From positions 1 to 38,838 of the forward strand of contig VGIX01000016.1 in the NCBI GenBank assembly GCA_016867725.1: a stretch of DNA of 38,838 bases. Direction: 5' to 3'. The notes below the pieces were generated by a model that did not search any database, was not told the DNA's origin, and worked only from the letters and a program-made list of their open reading frames with translations. The stretch is from Candidatus Effluviviaceae Genus I sp. (GTDB lineage Bacteria > Joyebacterota > Joyebacteria > Joyebacterales > Joyebacteraceae). The position numbers and the translations under genes are program-made. Shown here one piece after another: positions 1-7,454 of this stretch. Positions within the stretch are counted from its first letter, which is position 1. Each line of letters begins with the position of its first letter.

Positions 1-734
1 GCGGCATGGTCATGGAATACCGGAGCATCAACTACGACAACCCGATGACGACGCCGCCCGGCTCGACGACGGAGATCCTGAACGCGTCCATCGTGGTCGT
101 CGCCCGCGGCTTCGACATCGTGCAGCCGACCGTGATGTGGTGCGGGGAGGTGAACCACGAGCGCAACGAGGGGCGCCTGATCCAGACCTCAGGCGTGGTC
201 GGTCGCGTGGACGGATTCTCGTACTACATCTCGGACGGGACCGGCGTTGTGCAGGTCTACCAGAACTTCACCGCGCTCGACTTCTCGCGGTTCGCCGTCG
301 GCGACAGCGTGAGGGTGACCGGCGCGGTGCTCCAGTACGACCGCACCGTGCCGTACCTCGACGGGTACGAGCTCGCGCCGCGCTACGAGAGCGACATGGT
401 GACCTGCGCGACGAACTACGCGGAGAAGGCGACGATCGCCGCGACGGCGCGCGTGCTCGACGCGGACGCGGGGGAGATGGTCGAGATCGCGTGGAACGCC
501 CCGCGCGCGACGACGATCGAGGTGAGGGTGTTCGACCTCAAGGGGCGGTCGGTCCGCACGCTGGCGAGCGGGCTGTCCCTGAGCGCGTCGCGCCTGGCGT
601 GGGACGGCAGGGGCGATGACGGCAAGCTCGTCCCGCCCGGCGCGTACATCTGCCACATCAAGGCGAGCGAGCGGAACGGAGGGGACGGGTCCGAGGCCGC
701 GGTCCCCATCGTCGTGGGCATGAAGCTGAACTGA
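1..734 (+). CDS. C-terminal part of a secreted protein with OB-fold-like and FlgD-Ig domains (5' end outside window)
   Basis: The reading frame is open to the left edge, so this is the 3' part of a longer gene; the first in-frame ATGs (6, 15) have no upstream ribosome site in view. About 240 residues are visible. Residues ~60-130 look like an OB-fold of the kind found in secreted nucleic-acid-binding proteins (YYISDGTGVVQVY, then GDSVRVTGAV). Residues ~150-240 are a FlgD-like Ig module (IEVRVFDLKGRSVRTL, then WDGRGDDGKLVPPGAYICH), which in FCB bacteria is a C-terminal tail of exported proteins. The end (IVVGMKLN) departs from the usual KMVLLK-type ending. It resembles the repeated domains of the protein at 7455. 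The catalytic or binding part, if any, lies outside the window. Family assignment is by motif only. Confidence 0.75.
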   Translation, partial: GMVMEYRSINYDNPMTTPPGSTTEILNASIVVVARGFDIVQPTVMWCGEVNHERNEGRLIQTSGVVGRVDGFSYYISDGTGVVQVYQNFTALDFSRFAVGDSVRVTGAVLQYDRTVPYLDGYELAPRYESDMVTCATNYAEKATIAATARVLDADAGEMVEIAWNAPRATTIEVRVFDLKGRSVRTLASGLSLSASRLAWDGRGDDGKLVPPGAYICHIKASERNGGDGSEAAVPIVVGMKLN

Positions 735-757
735 TCGGGAGGCTCGCGTGGAGCCGG

Positions 758-775
758 GGGGTCGAGAGCGACCCC
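758..775 (+). other. GC-rich hairpin just upstream of the PorV-like gene
   Basis: A perfect 7-bp stem (GGGGTCG / CGACCCC) closes a 4-base loop (AGAG). It ends one base before the AAGGAGG ribosome site (776-782) of the next gene. It has no T-run, so it is not a classical terminator; it could set 5' mRNA stability or processing. The same stem with another loop occurs at 23236-23253. Confidence 0.5.
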
Positions 776-787
776 AAGGAGGCAGCG

Positions 788-1666
788 GTGAGACGTCTTG
801 GATGGATCGCGGCCGGCGCCCTCGTGGCGGCCCTTCTGCCCGGCGCGGCGTGCGGCTCGGGGTTCTTCGACAACCTCGTTCTGTCGCCGAGAGCGCAGGG
901 CATGGGCGGCGCGTTCGTCGCGCTGTCGGACGACGAGACGGCCGTGTTCACGAACCCGGCCGCGCTCGCGCTGCAGAGCCGGCGCGGAGCGTACTCGTCG
1001 TACGTGGACCTGTACGGGTACGACTTCCTGAAGCTGGGGTCGGCGGCCGCGGCGGTGCCGACGGGCTTCGGGACGGTGGGGGTGGGGGTGCGCTACCTGT
1101 CCGTCGAGTACGGCGGAAGTGACCTCGAGCGGGAGTACGCCGTGACGGCGGCGCACGGGTTCACGGTCATGCAGGACCCGCACTCGTCGCTCTCGTTCGG
1201 CTACGGCCTTTCGCTCTTCGGGCTCTCGTTCCCGACCGAGAGCGTGGGCGGCGAGGACCTCGGGTCGGCCAACGCGGTCGGTCTCGACGTCGGCGTCCTC
1301 GGAACGCTCAGGGGCCGCACCCGCTTCGGCGTCTTCGTGAAGAACATCAACAACCCGAAGATGGGCGACCCGAACGCCAAGGACCTGCCGCAGTGGTTTT
1401 CGGGCGGCGTGTGCTACAGCCCCTACAGCGGCGTGCAGACGTCCATCGAGGTCCAGAAGCAGGACGACGAGGAGCTGCGCGCGTGCGGCGGGTTCGAGTT
1501 CCAGATCAACGACTACGTCACGATGCGCGGCGGGCTCCAGAACCAGCCCAACAGGATGTCGGCGGGGTTCGGGGCGCGCTGGGAGATGCTCCGCCTCGAC
1601 TACAGCTACACTTCGCACCCGGTGCTGCCGGGGTCGCACACCTTCGGCCTCGGCGTGAAGTTCTGA
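788..1666 (+). CDS. PorV/PorQ-family outer-membrane beta-barrel protein
   Basis: A 292-residue exported protein with a signal peptide at ~1-23. It carries the PorV/PorQ/FadL signature at residues 39-60: MGGAFVAL, an acidic turn (SDDE), then FTNPAALA. The rest alternates polar and aromatic residues as in beta strands, and the chain ends in Phe (LGVKF), a typical BAM signal. In Bacteroidetes PorV acts as a shuttle for proteins with C-terminal sorting domains. Here it sits among genes for such tailed proteins, so a role in surface export is plausible but not shown. The start is GTG at 788, chosen for AAGGAGG at 776-782. It follows the upstream gene by 53 bases and precedes the next by 19, so it is probably in an operon. 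The length fits the family. Confidence 0.85.
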   Translation: MRRLGWIAAGALVAALLPGAACGSGFFDNLVLSPRAQGMGGAFVALSDDETAVFTNPAALALQSRRGAYSSYVDLYGYDFLKLGSAAAAVPTGFGTVGVGVRYLSVEYGGSDLEREYAVTAAHGFTVMQDPHSSLSFGYGLSLFGLSFPTESVGGEDLGSANAVGLDVGVLGTLRGRTRFGVFVKNINNPKMGDPNAKDLPQWFSGGVCYSPYSGVQTSIEVQKQDDEELRACGGFEFQINDYVTMRGGLQNQPNRMSAGFGARWEMLRLDYSYTSHPVLPGSHTFGLGVKF

Positions 1667-1685
1667 GGCGCTCTTGGGAGGCACG

Positions 1686-4169
1686 ATGAGACGACGAACG
1701 ATGCTGGGGTTCGCTGCGCTCGTTGGAGTCTGGCTGGTCGCCGCCGCGGCGAGCGGGGCGGACGTCCCGGCGGCACAGCTGGACCTCAACCGTGCGACCC
1801 TCGAGGAGATCCGGAAGCTCCCGGTCTCGGAGGAGGTCGCGCGCGCCATCTGGGAGCGCAAGGAGTACCACGCGTACTTCGGGAGCGTCTACGACCTCCT
1901 CAAGGTGCCCGGCGTGACGACGGAGGACCTCGCCGCGCTCCGGCCGCTCGTGAAGATCGTCCCGGTGGTCGTGGACGACGAGGAGCTCCGGAGGGTCAAC
2001 GAGATCTACTTCCGGATCCGGCAGTGGGAGGCGGAGGAGGGGGCCAACGAGGCCATCACCGACTACTGGGTCGATCTCGCGAAGGACCCGGTCAACGTGA
2101 ACGCCGCGACGTTCGAGCAGATCGCCAACCTCCAGGCGATCCCGCCGACCGACGCCGCGGCCATCTACCGTCACACGCGCCGGAATCGCATCGAACAGCA
2201 GTCGCAGCTCCGCAACGTGCCGGGGCTCACGTACTGGGGCTACTACAACGCGCGGAACTTCGTGCGCTACGCGGACCCGGCCGATGACCTGGGCTTCCGC
2301 GGGAGCTACCAGTTTCGCGTGTCGAGCTCCCCGCACTTCTTCGACATCCAGGAGTGCCTCGGCGAGGACCGCAACCCGGCCGACGGCGCCTACGACTCGT
2401 GGTGGAAGCGCCTGGGGCTCGACGACGCGGCCCCGGTGAGGCAGCACAAGGTCCGCGGGCGCTGGGGCAGGGACATCCGCGCGGGCGTCCTCGTGTACCA
2501 GGGGCTCGGCAGCGGCGACGAACTGGACGCGGTCAAGTACCACGTGACCGTGAAGGACCGCGACCTCGGCCCCGTGCGCCTCGACAACGTCATCGTGGGT
2601 CACTACGCCGTCGCGTTCGGCCAGGGCCTCGTCATGCAGAACACCGACTACCGCCAGCCGAGGAACACGGGCTACGGGTGGAACAAGCGCTACCTGGGCG
2701 TCATCGGCGACCTCTCGCCCACGCAGGAGTTCGCGCTCCACGGCGTCGCGGCCGAGGCCACGATGGGGAAGTGGAAGGGCGTGCTGTTCTACTCCGACGA
2801 CTGGAAGGACGCTGTCCTGAACCCCGACGGCACCGCCAACCAGCACATCGTGATGTCGCCGCGGGTGAGCAACGACGACCTCGAGGCCGGCGGGCTCCGT
2901 CCGATGCGGGACGTCCTTCACGAGCAGACCCTGGGCGGCAACCTCAAGTACGTGCTCGGCCCGGGGACCTGGATCGGCGTGTCCGGATACGAGAGCCGGT
3001 ACAACCGCTACTTCAAGTCCGCGTTCGATCCGAACGGCACCAGCGACGTGTCGTGGATGGTCAAGGACCCGGACGAGGACAAGCTCACGACCGCGGACAG
3101 CGAGTACTGGAGCAGCTACACGAGCCCCGGGAAGTTCCGCCGCGTGTACGGCGCGGACTTCCAATGGGTGCACGACAACGTGGCGCTCGCCGGCGAGTAC
3201 GCGGGGCTCGACAGCGACGGCGACCTCGCGAGCTTCGCCGACGACCCGCGCGCCTTCGTGGTCAACGCGTACGCGTCGTACAGCAACCTCACGCTGCTCG
3301 CGCTCTACCGCGACTACGACGTCGCCTTCGACAACCCCTACAACCGCGCGTTCGGGGAGTACGGCCGCTACAAGGGCACCATCCTCGAGGACCAGTACTA
3401 CCTCACCGACCCCATCTACGGCCTCTTGTACGACAACTCGTTCACGCCTCAGCCGGAGCGCGGGCTGTACATCGAGTCGCGCTACCGCTACTCGGACCGC
3501 ATGACGCCCTCGTTCGAGTACGACGTGTGGGAGCGGAAGAGCGACGGCGCGGACTACTCACGGCTGGTGCTCAAGACGCGCTTCCAGCCCATCTACAACA
3601 TCATCATGACGCTGCGGCAGAAGTGGCAGGGTCGGCTCGGCACGAACTGGCTGTCCCCCGTGAGCTACGACCAGGTCGAGAGCCGCTTCAACCTCGAGTA
3701 CCGGCTCTCGAAGTACGACGAGGTCGAGTTCCTCGTGTCGCGCTCGTGGATCGCGTGGCCGCCGCGGCCGCGCCTGTCCGGCGACCCGGACCCGACCGGG
3801 GGGCACCCGGAGTACGGCTCGGCGGCGGTGCCCTCGTACGCCGTCGGGGCGGCCGTCACGCACAACTTCAGCGACTGGCTGAAGATGACGCTGTCGGCCA
3901 CGTACTACGACGGGTTCCTGTGGACCTTCGAGGACGGCGAGTTCTCCGTCATGGACGGGCGGGCGCTTCGCTACTGGATCTCGATCTCCGACCGCCTGTC
4001 TGACCGCCTCGCCCTCAAGGTCCGGTGGACGAACGACCACGCGTATCCGTTGAGCTACGTGGACGCGCGGGAGTACAACGCGAACCCGCCGGGCAATCCC
4101 GAGCCGGACGGGTGGTACGTCAGGAACGACATGTCGGCCTTCAAGGTGCAGTTGGACTACTCCTGGTAG
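1686..4169 (+). CDS. Helix-hairpin-helix protein with outer-membrane barrel-like body
   Basis: About 827 residues, starting at ATG 1686 with GGGAGG at 1676-1681; the TTG four codons upstream is rejected because it overlaps that site. A signal peptide (~1-25) is followed by two ComEA-like helix-hairpin-helix units: ~30-95 (LDLNRATLEEIRKLP, then LLKVPGVTTEDLAAL) and ~135-190 (VNVNAATFEQIANL, then LRNVPGLT). HhH units usually contact the DNA backbone. Residues ~200-827 are rich in Tyr, Trp, Arg and Asp in strand-like alternation, and the last residues are LDYSW; a terminal aromatic fits a BAM-assembled barrel. I infer a surface or periplasm-facing HhH domain on a large barrel. DNA or protein binding is possible; no catalytic motif is visible. 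Barrel proteins lie on both sides of it. Confidence 0.75.
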   Translation: MRRRTMLGFAALVGVWLVAAAASGADVPAAQLDLNRATLEEIRKLPVSEEVARAIWERKEYHAYFGSVYDLLKVPGVTTEDLAALRPLVKIVPVVVDDEELRRVNEIYFRIRQWEAEEGANEAITDYWVDLAKDPVNVNAATFEQIANLQAIPPTDAAAIYRHTRRNRIEQQSQLRNVPGLTYWGYYNARNFVRYADPADDLGFRGSYQFRVSSSPHFFDIQECLGEDRNPADGAYDSWWKRLGLDDAAPVRQHKVRGRWGRDIRAGVLVYQGLGSGDELDAVKYHVTVKDRDLGPVRLDNVIVGHYAVAFGQGLVMQNTDYRQPRNTGYGWNKRYLGVIGDLSPTQEFALHGVAAEATMGKWKGVLFYSDDWKDAVLNPDGTANQHIVMSPRVSNDDLEAGGLRPMRDVLHEQTLGGNLKYVLGPGTWIGVSGYESRYNRYFKSAFDPNGTSDVSWMVKDPDEDKLTTADSEYWSSYTSPGKFRRVYGADFQWVHDNVALAGEYAGLDSDGDLASFADDPRAFVVNAYASYSNLTLLALYRDYDVAFDNPYNRAFGEYGRYKGTILEDQYYLTDPIYGLLYDNSFTPQPERGLYIESRYRYSDRMTPSFEYDVWERKSDGADYSRLVLKTRFQPIYNIIMTLRQKWQGRLGTNWLSPVSYDQVESRFNLEYRLSKYDEVEFLVSRSWIAWPPRPRLSGDPDPTGGHPEYGSAAVPSYAVGAAVTHNFSDWLKMTLSATYYDGFLWTFEDGEFSVMDGRALRYWISISDRLSDRLALKVRWTNDHAYPLSYVDAREYNANPPGNPEPDGWYVRNDMSAFKVQLDYSW

Positions 4170-4173
4170 CACG

Positions 4174-4220
4174 CCGTCCCCGCGGCGGGCGGACGCCCCG
4201 CGGGGCGCGGTCGGGGACGG
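4174..4220 (+). other. Nested GC-rich inverted repeat in intergenic gap
   Basis: Outer arms CCGTCCCCG (4174-4182) and CGGGGACGG (4212-4220) enclose a perfect 14-bp palindrome at 4194-4207 (CGCCCCG / CGGGGCG). It nearly fills the 70-base gap between two barrel genes and ends before the GGGAGG ribosome site at 4228-4233. No T-run follows, so it is more likely an mRNA structure or attenuating hairpin than a complete terminator. Confidence 0.5.
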
Positions 4221-4239
4221 GCAGACAGGGAGGACGGAC

Positions 4240-5442
4240 ATGAGACTCACGATGACGGCGGCAGCGCTCGCGGCGGTCGCGCTCTGCGCGGGCGACGCGT
4301 CGGCCTACACGTTCGCGGGCTGGCAGTACGGCGACGCCATGCCCCAGTACGACGCGAGGGCGCTCGCAATGGGTGGGGCCGGGCTCGCGTCGGCGGACGG
4401 CGCGCGTGGCGCGAACCTCAACCCGGCGCTCGCGGCGAAGACGAAGGGCGTGGAGGCGACGCTGTCCCTGCTCGGGGTCGTCGCCGAGGAAGCGCGGCAG
4501 GCGCCGCTGTACGACAGCTTCGACGGGATCATCGCGTACAACACCTACGCGTGGAACTCGAAGATCTACGACCGGTACGTGGGCACCGTGGCCGTCAGGC
4601 CGGGCGGCTGCACCGACTGGGCGCCCGCGGTCGCTGTCGGGTTCCGGCCGAGGCTGGACATGAGCTACGGCTACCACGTCCAGTACCGGAACGACTCCGA
4701 CGCGATCGACTACGACTCGTACCTGGACGGGGACGGGGGTGTCAACGCGCTCTCGATCACGCTCGCCGAGGAGGTGCGCCCGGAGGTGTACGTCGGTCTG
4801 GGCGTTGACTTCCTCCGCGGAACGTACGACGCGTCCGCGCGCGACGTCTACCCGTACTCGAGCGAGCACGTCGTCTCCACGGCGAGCTTCGACGACGTGA
4901 GCGGGACGCAGGTCTCGCTGGGCGTGCTCGTCGAGACGCTGCACCGCGTGGACCTGGCGCTCGTGTACCGGTCAGGGTTCAACCTCCGCGGCGACTACAG
5001 CCTCCTGCCGCACGGGGCGGAGGAGCCCGTGGCCGGGACGTTCAAGCACCGCCACCCGGACGCCATCGCCTTCGGCGTCGAGTACCACCCCCGCAACGAG
5101 ATCATGACCACGGTGTCGTTCGACGTCGAGTACGTGCGCTGGTCGCAGTTCGAGGACAGCATGACGGACGACGTGGAGATGGAGGACACGGTCGAGTACC
5201 GGGTGGGGGTGGAGCACCAGTTCTACAACAGGTCGCACGCGAGGTTCGGCTTCTCGTATCAGCCCGCCTACTTCGACAACAGGATCACGCGGGCCGCGTT
5301 CTCGGGCGGCGTCGGCGTGGACGTCCTCGGCGTCAGGCTCGACCTGGCCGGCCAGATGGGCGTGCGGGAGTACGACGCGGACCTGGGCCGCCTGCGCGAG
5401 ACGACGACGCTCGCGATGGCCACGATCGTCCACAGGTTCTAG
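4240..5442 (+). CDS. FadL/PorV-like (OMPP1-type) outer-membrane protein
   Basis: 400 residues with a signal peptide at ~1-22 (ending ASA). The mature N-terminus carries ARALAMGGAGLAS and then NLNPALA, the same MGGA...NPA pattern as the PorV-like protein at 788. The rest is strand-like, and the last residue is Phe (IVHRF), fitting an outer-membrane barrel. Members of the FadL/OMPP1 group are channels for hydrophobic or other small molecules or serve as secretion shuttles; the substrate here is unknown. The start is ATG 4240 with GGGAGG six bases upstream. It lies 70 bases after the HhH-barrel gene, with a hairpin between, and 15 bases before the 5'-nucleotidase gene, with which it is probably co-transcribed. 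Confidence 0.8.
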   Translation: MRLTMTAAALAAVALCAGDASAYTFAGWQYGDAMPQYDARALAMGGAGLASADGARGANLNPALAAKTKGVEATLSLLGVVAEEARQAPLYDSFDGIIAYNTYAWNSKIYDRYVGTVAVRPGGCTDWAPAVAVGFRPRLDMSYGYHVQYRNDSDAIDYDSYLDGDGGVNALSITLAEEVRPEVYVGLGVDFLRGTYDASARDVYPYSSEHVVSTASFDDVSGTQVSLGVLVETLHRVDLALVYRSGFNLRGDYSLLPHGAEEPVAGTFKHRHPDAIAFGVEYHPRNEIMTTVSFDVEYVRWSQFEDSMTDDVEMEDTVEYRVGVEHQFYNRSHARFGFSYQPAYFDNRITRAAFSGGVGVDVLGVRLDLAGQMGVREYDADLGRLRETTTLAMATIVHRF

Positions 5443-5457
5443 GAGCGGGGGAGCGAC

Positions 5458-7209
5458 ATGGAACGGAAGTCGGTGGTCGCGCTGGGGCTTCTCGCCGTCC
5501 TCTCGCTGGCGGCCGCGACGGCCTGCGCGGGCGGGCCCGATGACGGCGTCATGCGCCTGTCGGTCGTCTTCACGAACGACATCCACGGTGGAATCGACCC
5601 GTCGGGCGCGACGTTCATGAACCGCGAGTTCCCGCCCCCTCTGGGGGGGGGCGCGTCGGCGATGACGTACATCGAGCGGCTGCGGAGCCGGGCGGCCGAG
5701 GAGGGCGGGCACGTCCTCCTGCTCGACCAGGGCGATATCTTCCAGGGCACGCCGGTGGGGAACTACCGGAAGGGCGAGGCGGTGGTCGAGTACTTCAACC
5801 ACATCGGCCTCGACGCCTGGACCATCGGGAACCACGACTTCGACGAGGGCGCGGAGAACCTGTGGCACCTCGTGCGGACGGCTCAGATGCCGGTGCTGTC
5901 CGCGAACCTCGTCCAGGAAGGCACGGGCGAGCCCATCGAGGGCATCGTGCCGTACATCCTGAGGGAGTACGACGGGGTGAAGGTCGCCATCATCGGCGTC
6001 ACGACGACCGACACGCCGAAGATGGCCTTCCCCGACCACGTCGCGGGCGTGGATTTCCTCCCCGAGATCCCGACGATCGAGAGGTACGTCCGCGAGGTGA
6101 GGGAGCGCGGGGCTGACCTCGTCTTCGTCACGGGACACGTCGGCCTTCCTTACGATCCGGTGGCCGCGTACGCGGAGATGATCCGGAGCGAGGAAGAGGC
6201 CGCCTCGGGGGCGCGCGAGCCGCTCGAGCAGAGCAAGTGGGGCCCGAGCGTGATGGAGATCGCGCACAAGGTGCCCGGCATCGACGTGATCTTCGGCGGC
6301 CACATCCACAAGGGCTTCGACAAGCCGTGGGAGGAACCGTCCACCCACACGCTGGCCTTCCAGACGTACGGGCGCGGGTCGGGGCTCGGTCACGTGGACC
6401 TTCTCGTGGACCGGGGGACGAAGACCCTCGTGGGGTACGAGCTGGCCGACTACCGCGGGGCGCTCATCACGCTCTTCGAGGACGAGTGGTGGCCCGACGG
6501 CGCGACCTCGGAGATGATCGGCGCGATGGTCGCCGAGGCCGAACAGGGCATGGACGAGATCATCGGCTGGGCCGAGATCGACCTCACGAGGGGCGGCGAG
6601 GGCGAGACGCGGATGGGGAACGTCGTCTGCAACGCCATGCTCGAGGAGGCCGCCGCGGACTTCGCGTTCTCGAACCTGGGCGGCATCCGAGACGAGATCC
6701 CCGCCGGCCCGGTCACGGCGAGGCAGGTGTTCCGCGTGCTCCCCTTCGGCAACCGGCTCACGATCCTCGAGGTCGACGGACGGCTGCTCAAGGAGATCCT
6801 CGAGTACCGCGTGAGCGCCGACCACCACGGGCTCTACATCGCCGGGGGCAGGGTCGTGTACAGCAAGACGCGGCCCGATTACGACCGCGTCACGACGCTC
6901 GAGATCGGCGGAGAGCCGTGGAGCCCGGAGCGCACCTACAGGATCGTGACCACGGACTTCCTCGTCGCCGGCAACGCGGGGCTCTACATGCTGCCGAAAG
7001 TGCCCCAGGAACAGAAGATCACGACCTCGACCACCGACATGGAGGCCGTCGTCCACTACATCCGGCGCCACTCGCCCATCGGGAACCCCATGGACGGCCG
7101 CTGGCTGCGCGACGATGACGCGCAGATGGACCCGGCGCTCGCGCGGGCCATGGAGGGCATGGAGCCGCTCGTCCCGCCGGCCGCGGAAGAGGCCGGAGCA
7201 TACGACTAG
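5458..7209 (+). CDS. UshA-like bifunctional metallophosphatase / 5'-nucleotidase
   Basis: 583 residues with an N-terminal export signal; Cys23 follows AAATA, so a lipoprotein is possible. All metallophosphatase motifs are present: D41-x-H43 (FTNDIHG), D93 in GDIFQG, N125-H126-D127 (GNHDFD), H227 (TGHVG) and H282-x-H284 (GHIHKGF), which bind the two metals. Residues ~360-540 form the 5'-nucleotidase C-terminal domain that holds the nucleotide (MGNVVCNAMLEE, then NLGGIRDEI, then LPFGN). Enzymes of this family remove phosphate from extracellular nucleotides or UDP-sugars in the periplasm. The length fits UshA-type proteins. The last ~40 residues are an acidic, family-atypical tail. A run of nine G (5643-5651) lies inside the gene, but the frame is intact on both sides. 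Confidence 0.92.
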   Translation: MERKSVVALGLLAVLSLAAATACAGGPDDGVMRLSVVFTNDIHGGIDPSGATFMNREFPPPLGGGASAMTYIERLRSRAAEEGGHVLLLDQGDIFQGTPVGNYRKGEAVVEYFNHIGLDAWTIGNHDFDEGAENLWHLVRTAQMPVLSANLVQEGTGEPIEGIVPYILREYDGVKVAIIGVTTTDTPKMAFPDHVAGVDFLPEIPTIERYVREVRERGADLVFVTGHVGLPYDPVAAYAEMIRSEEEAASGAREPLEQSKWGPSVMEIAHKVPGIDVIFGGHIHKGFDKPWEEPSTHTLAFQTYGRGSGLGHVDLLVDRGTKTLVGYELADYRGALITLFEDEWWPDGATSEMIGAMVAEAEQGMDEIIGWAEIDLTRGGEGETRMGNVVCNAMLEEAAADFAFSNLGGIRDEIPAGPVTARQVFRVLPFGNRLTILEVDGRLLKEILEYRVSADHHGLYIAGGRVVYSKTRPDYDRVTTLEIGGEPWSPERTYRIVTTDFLVAGNAGLYMLPKVPQEQKITTSTTDMEAVVHYIRRHSPIGNPMDGRWLRDDDAQMDPALARAMEGMEPLVPPAAEEAGAYD

Positions 7210-7213
7210 GCCG

Positions 7214-7237
7214 GCGGGCCGGCGACAGACGGCCCGC
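7214..7237 (+). other. Hairpin after the nucleotidase gene
   Basis: GCGGGCC (7214-7220) pairs with GGCCCGC (7231-7237) across a 10-base loop, five bases after the stop codon. No T-run follows. It may stabilise the 3' end of the upstream message or weakly terminate it, since a promoter for the next gene follows at 7270. Confidence 0.4.
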
Positions 7238-7269
7238 GAGGCACGTCCGTGCCCCCCGTGGCTCCACGC

Positions 7270-7298
7270 TGGACACACGACAAGGAATGTGATATACT
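7270..7298 (+). promoter_or_regulatory. Sigma70-type promoter for the large lamin-tail protein gene
   Basis: The -35 box TGGACA (7270-7275) and -10 box TATACT (7293-7298) are separated by 17 bases in an unusually AT-rich patch. Transcription from here would leave a ~150-base leader before the ATG at 7455. The -10 matches those at 11246 and 30873 closely. Confidence 0.65.
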
Positions 7299-7454
7299 GC
7301 TTTGGGGCAGTGTCGGCAGCCGCTCGGTCCTGCGGTTCGATCGGCCAGAGGGCGGCGGTCGTGCTTGTCCGTTCGTCGGGCGGTGTCACCGACCCTTGAT
7401 GACCGGTTGAAGCAGCGCGATCTGGGTGTCCAAGCGACCGAAGGAGGTCAGGCG

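Noticed and set aside
5643-5651. Possible frameshift at a run of nine G in the nucleotidase gene
   Set aside because: DIHG before the run and GDIFQG after it are in the same frame, so the run length is consistent with an intact gene.
7302-7454. Upstream extension of the large lamin-tail protein
   Set aside because: It begins at the promoter -10 region, has no ribosome site, and would bury the signal peptide that starts at 7455 behind a perfect AAGGAGGT.
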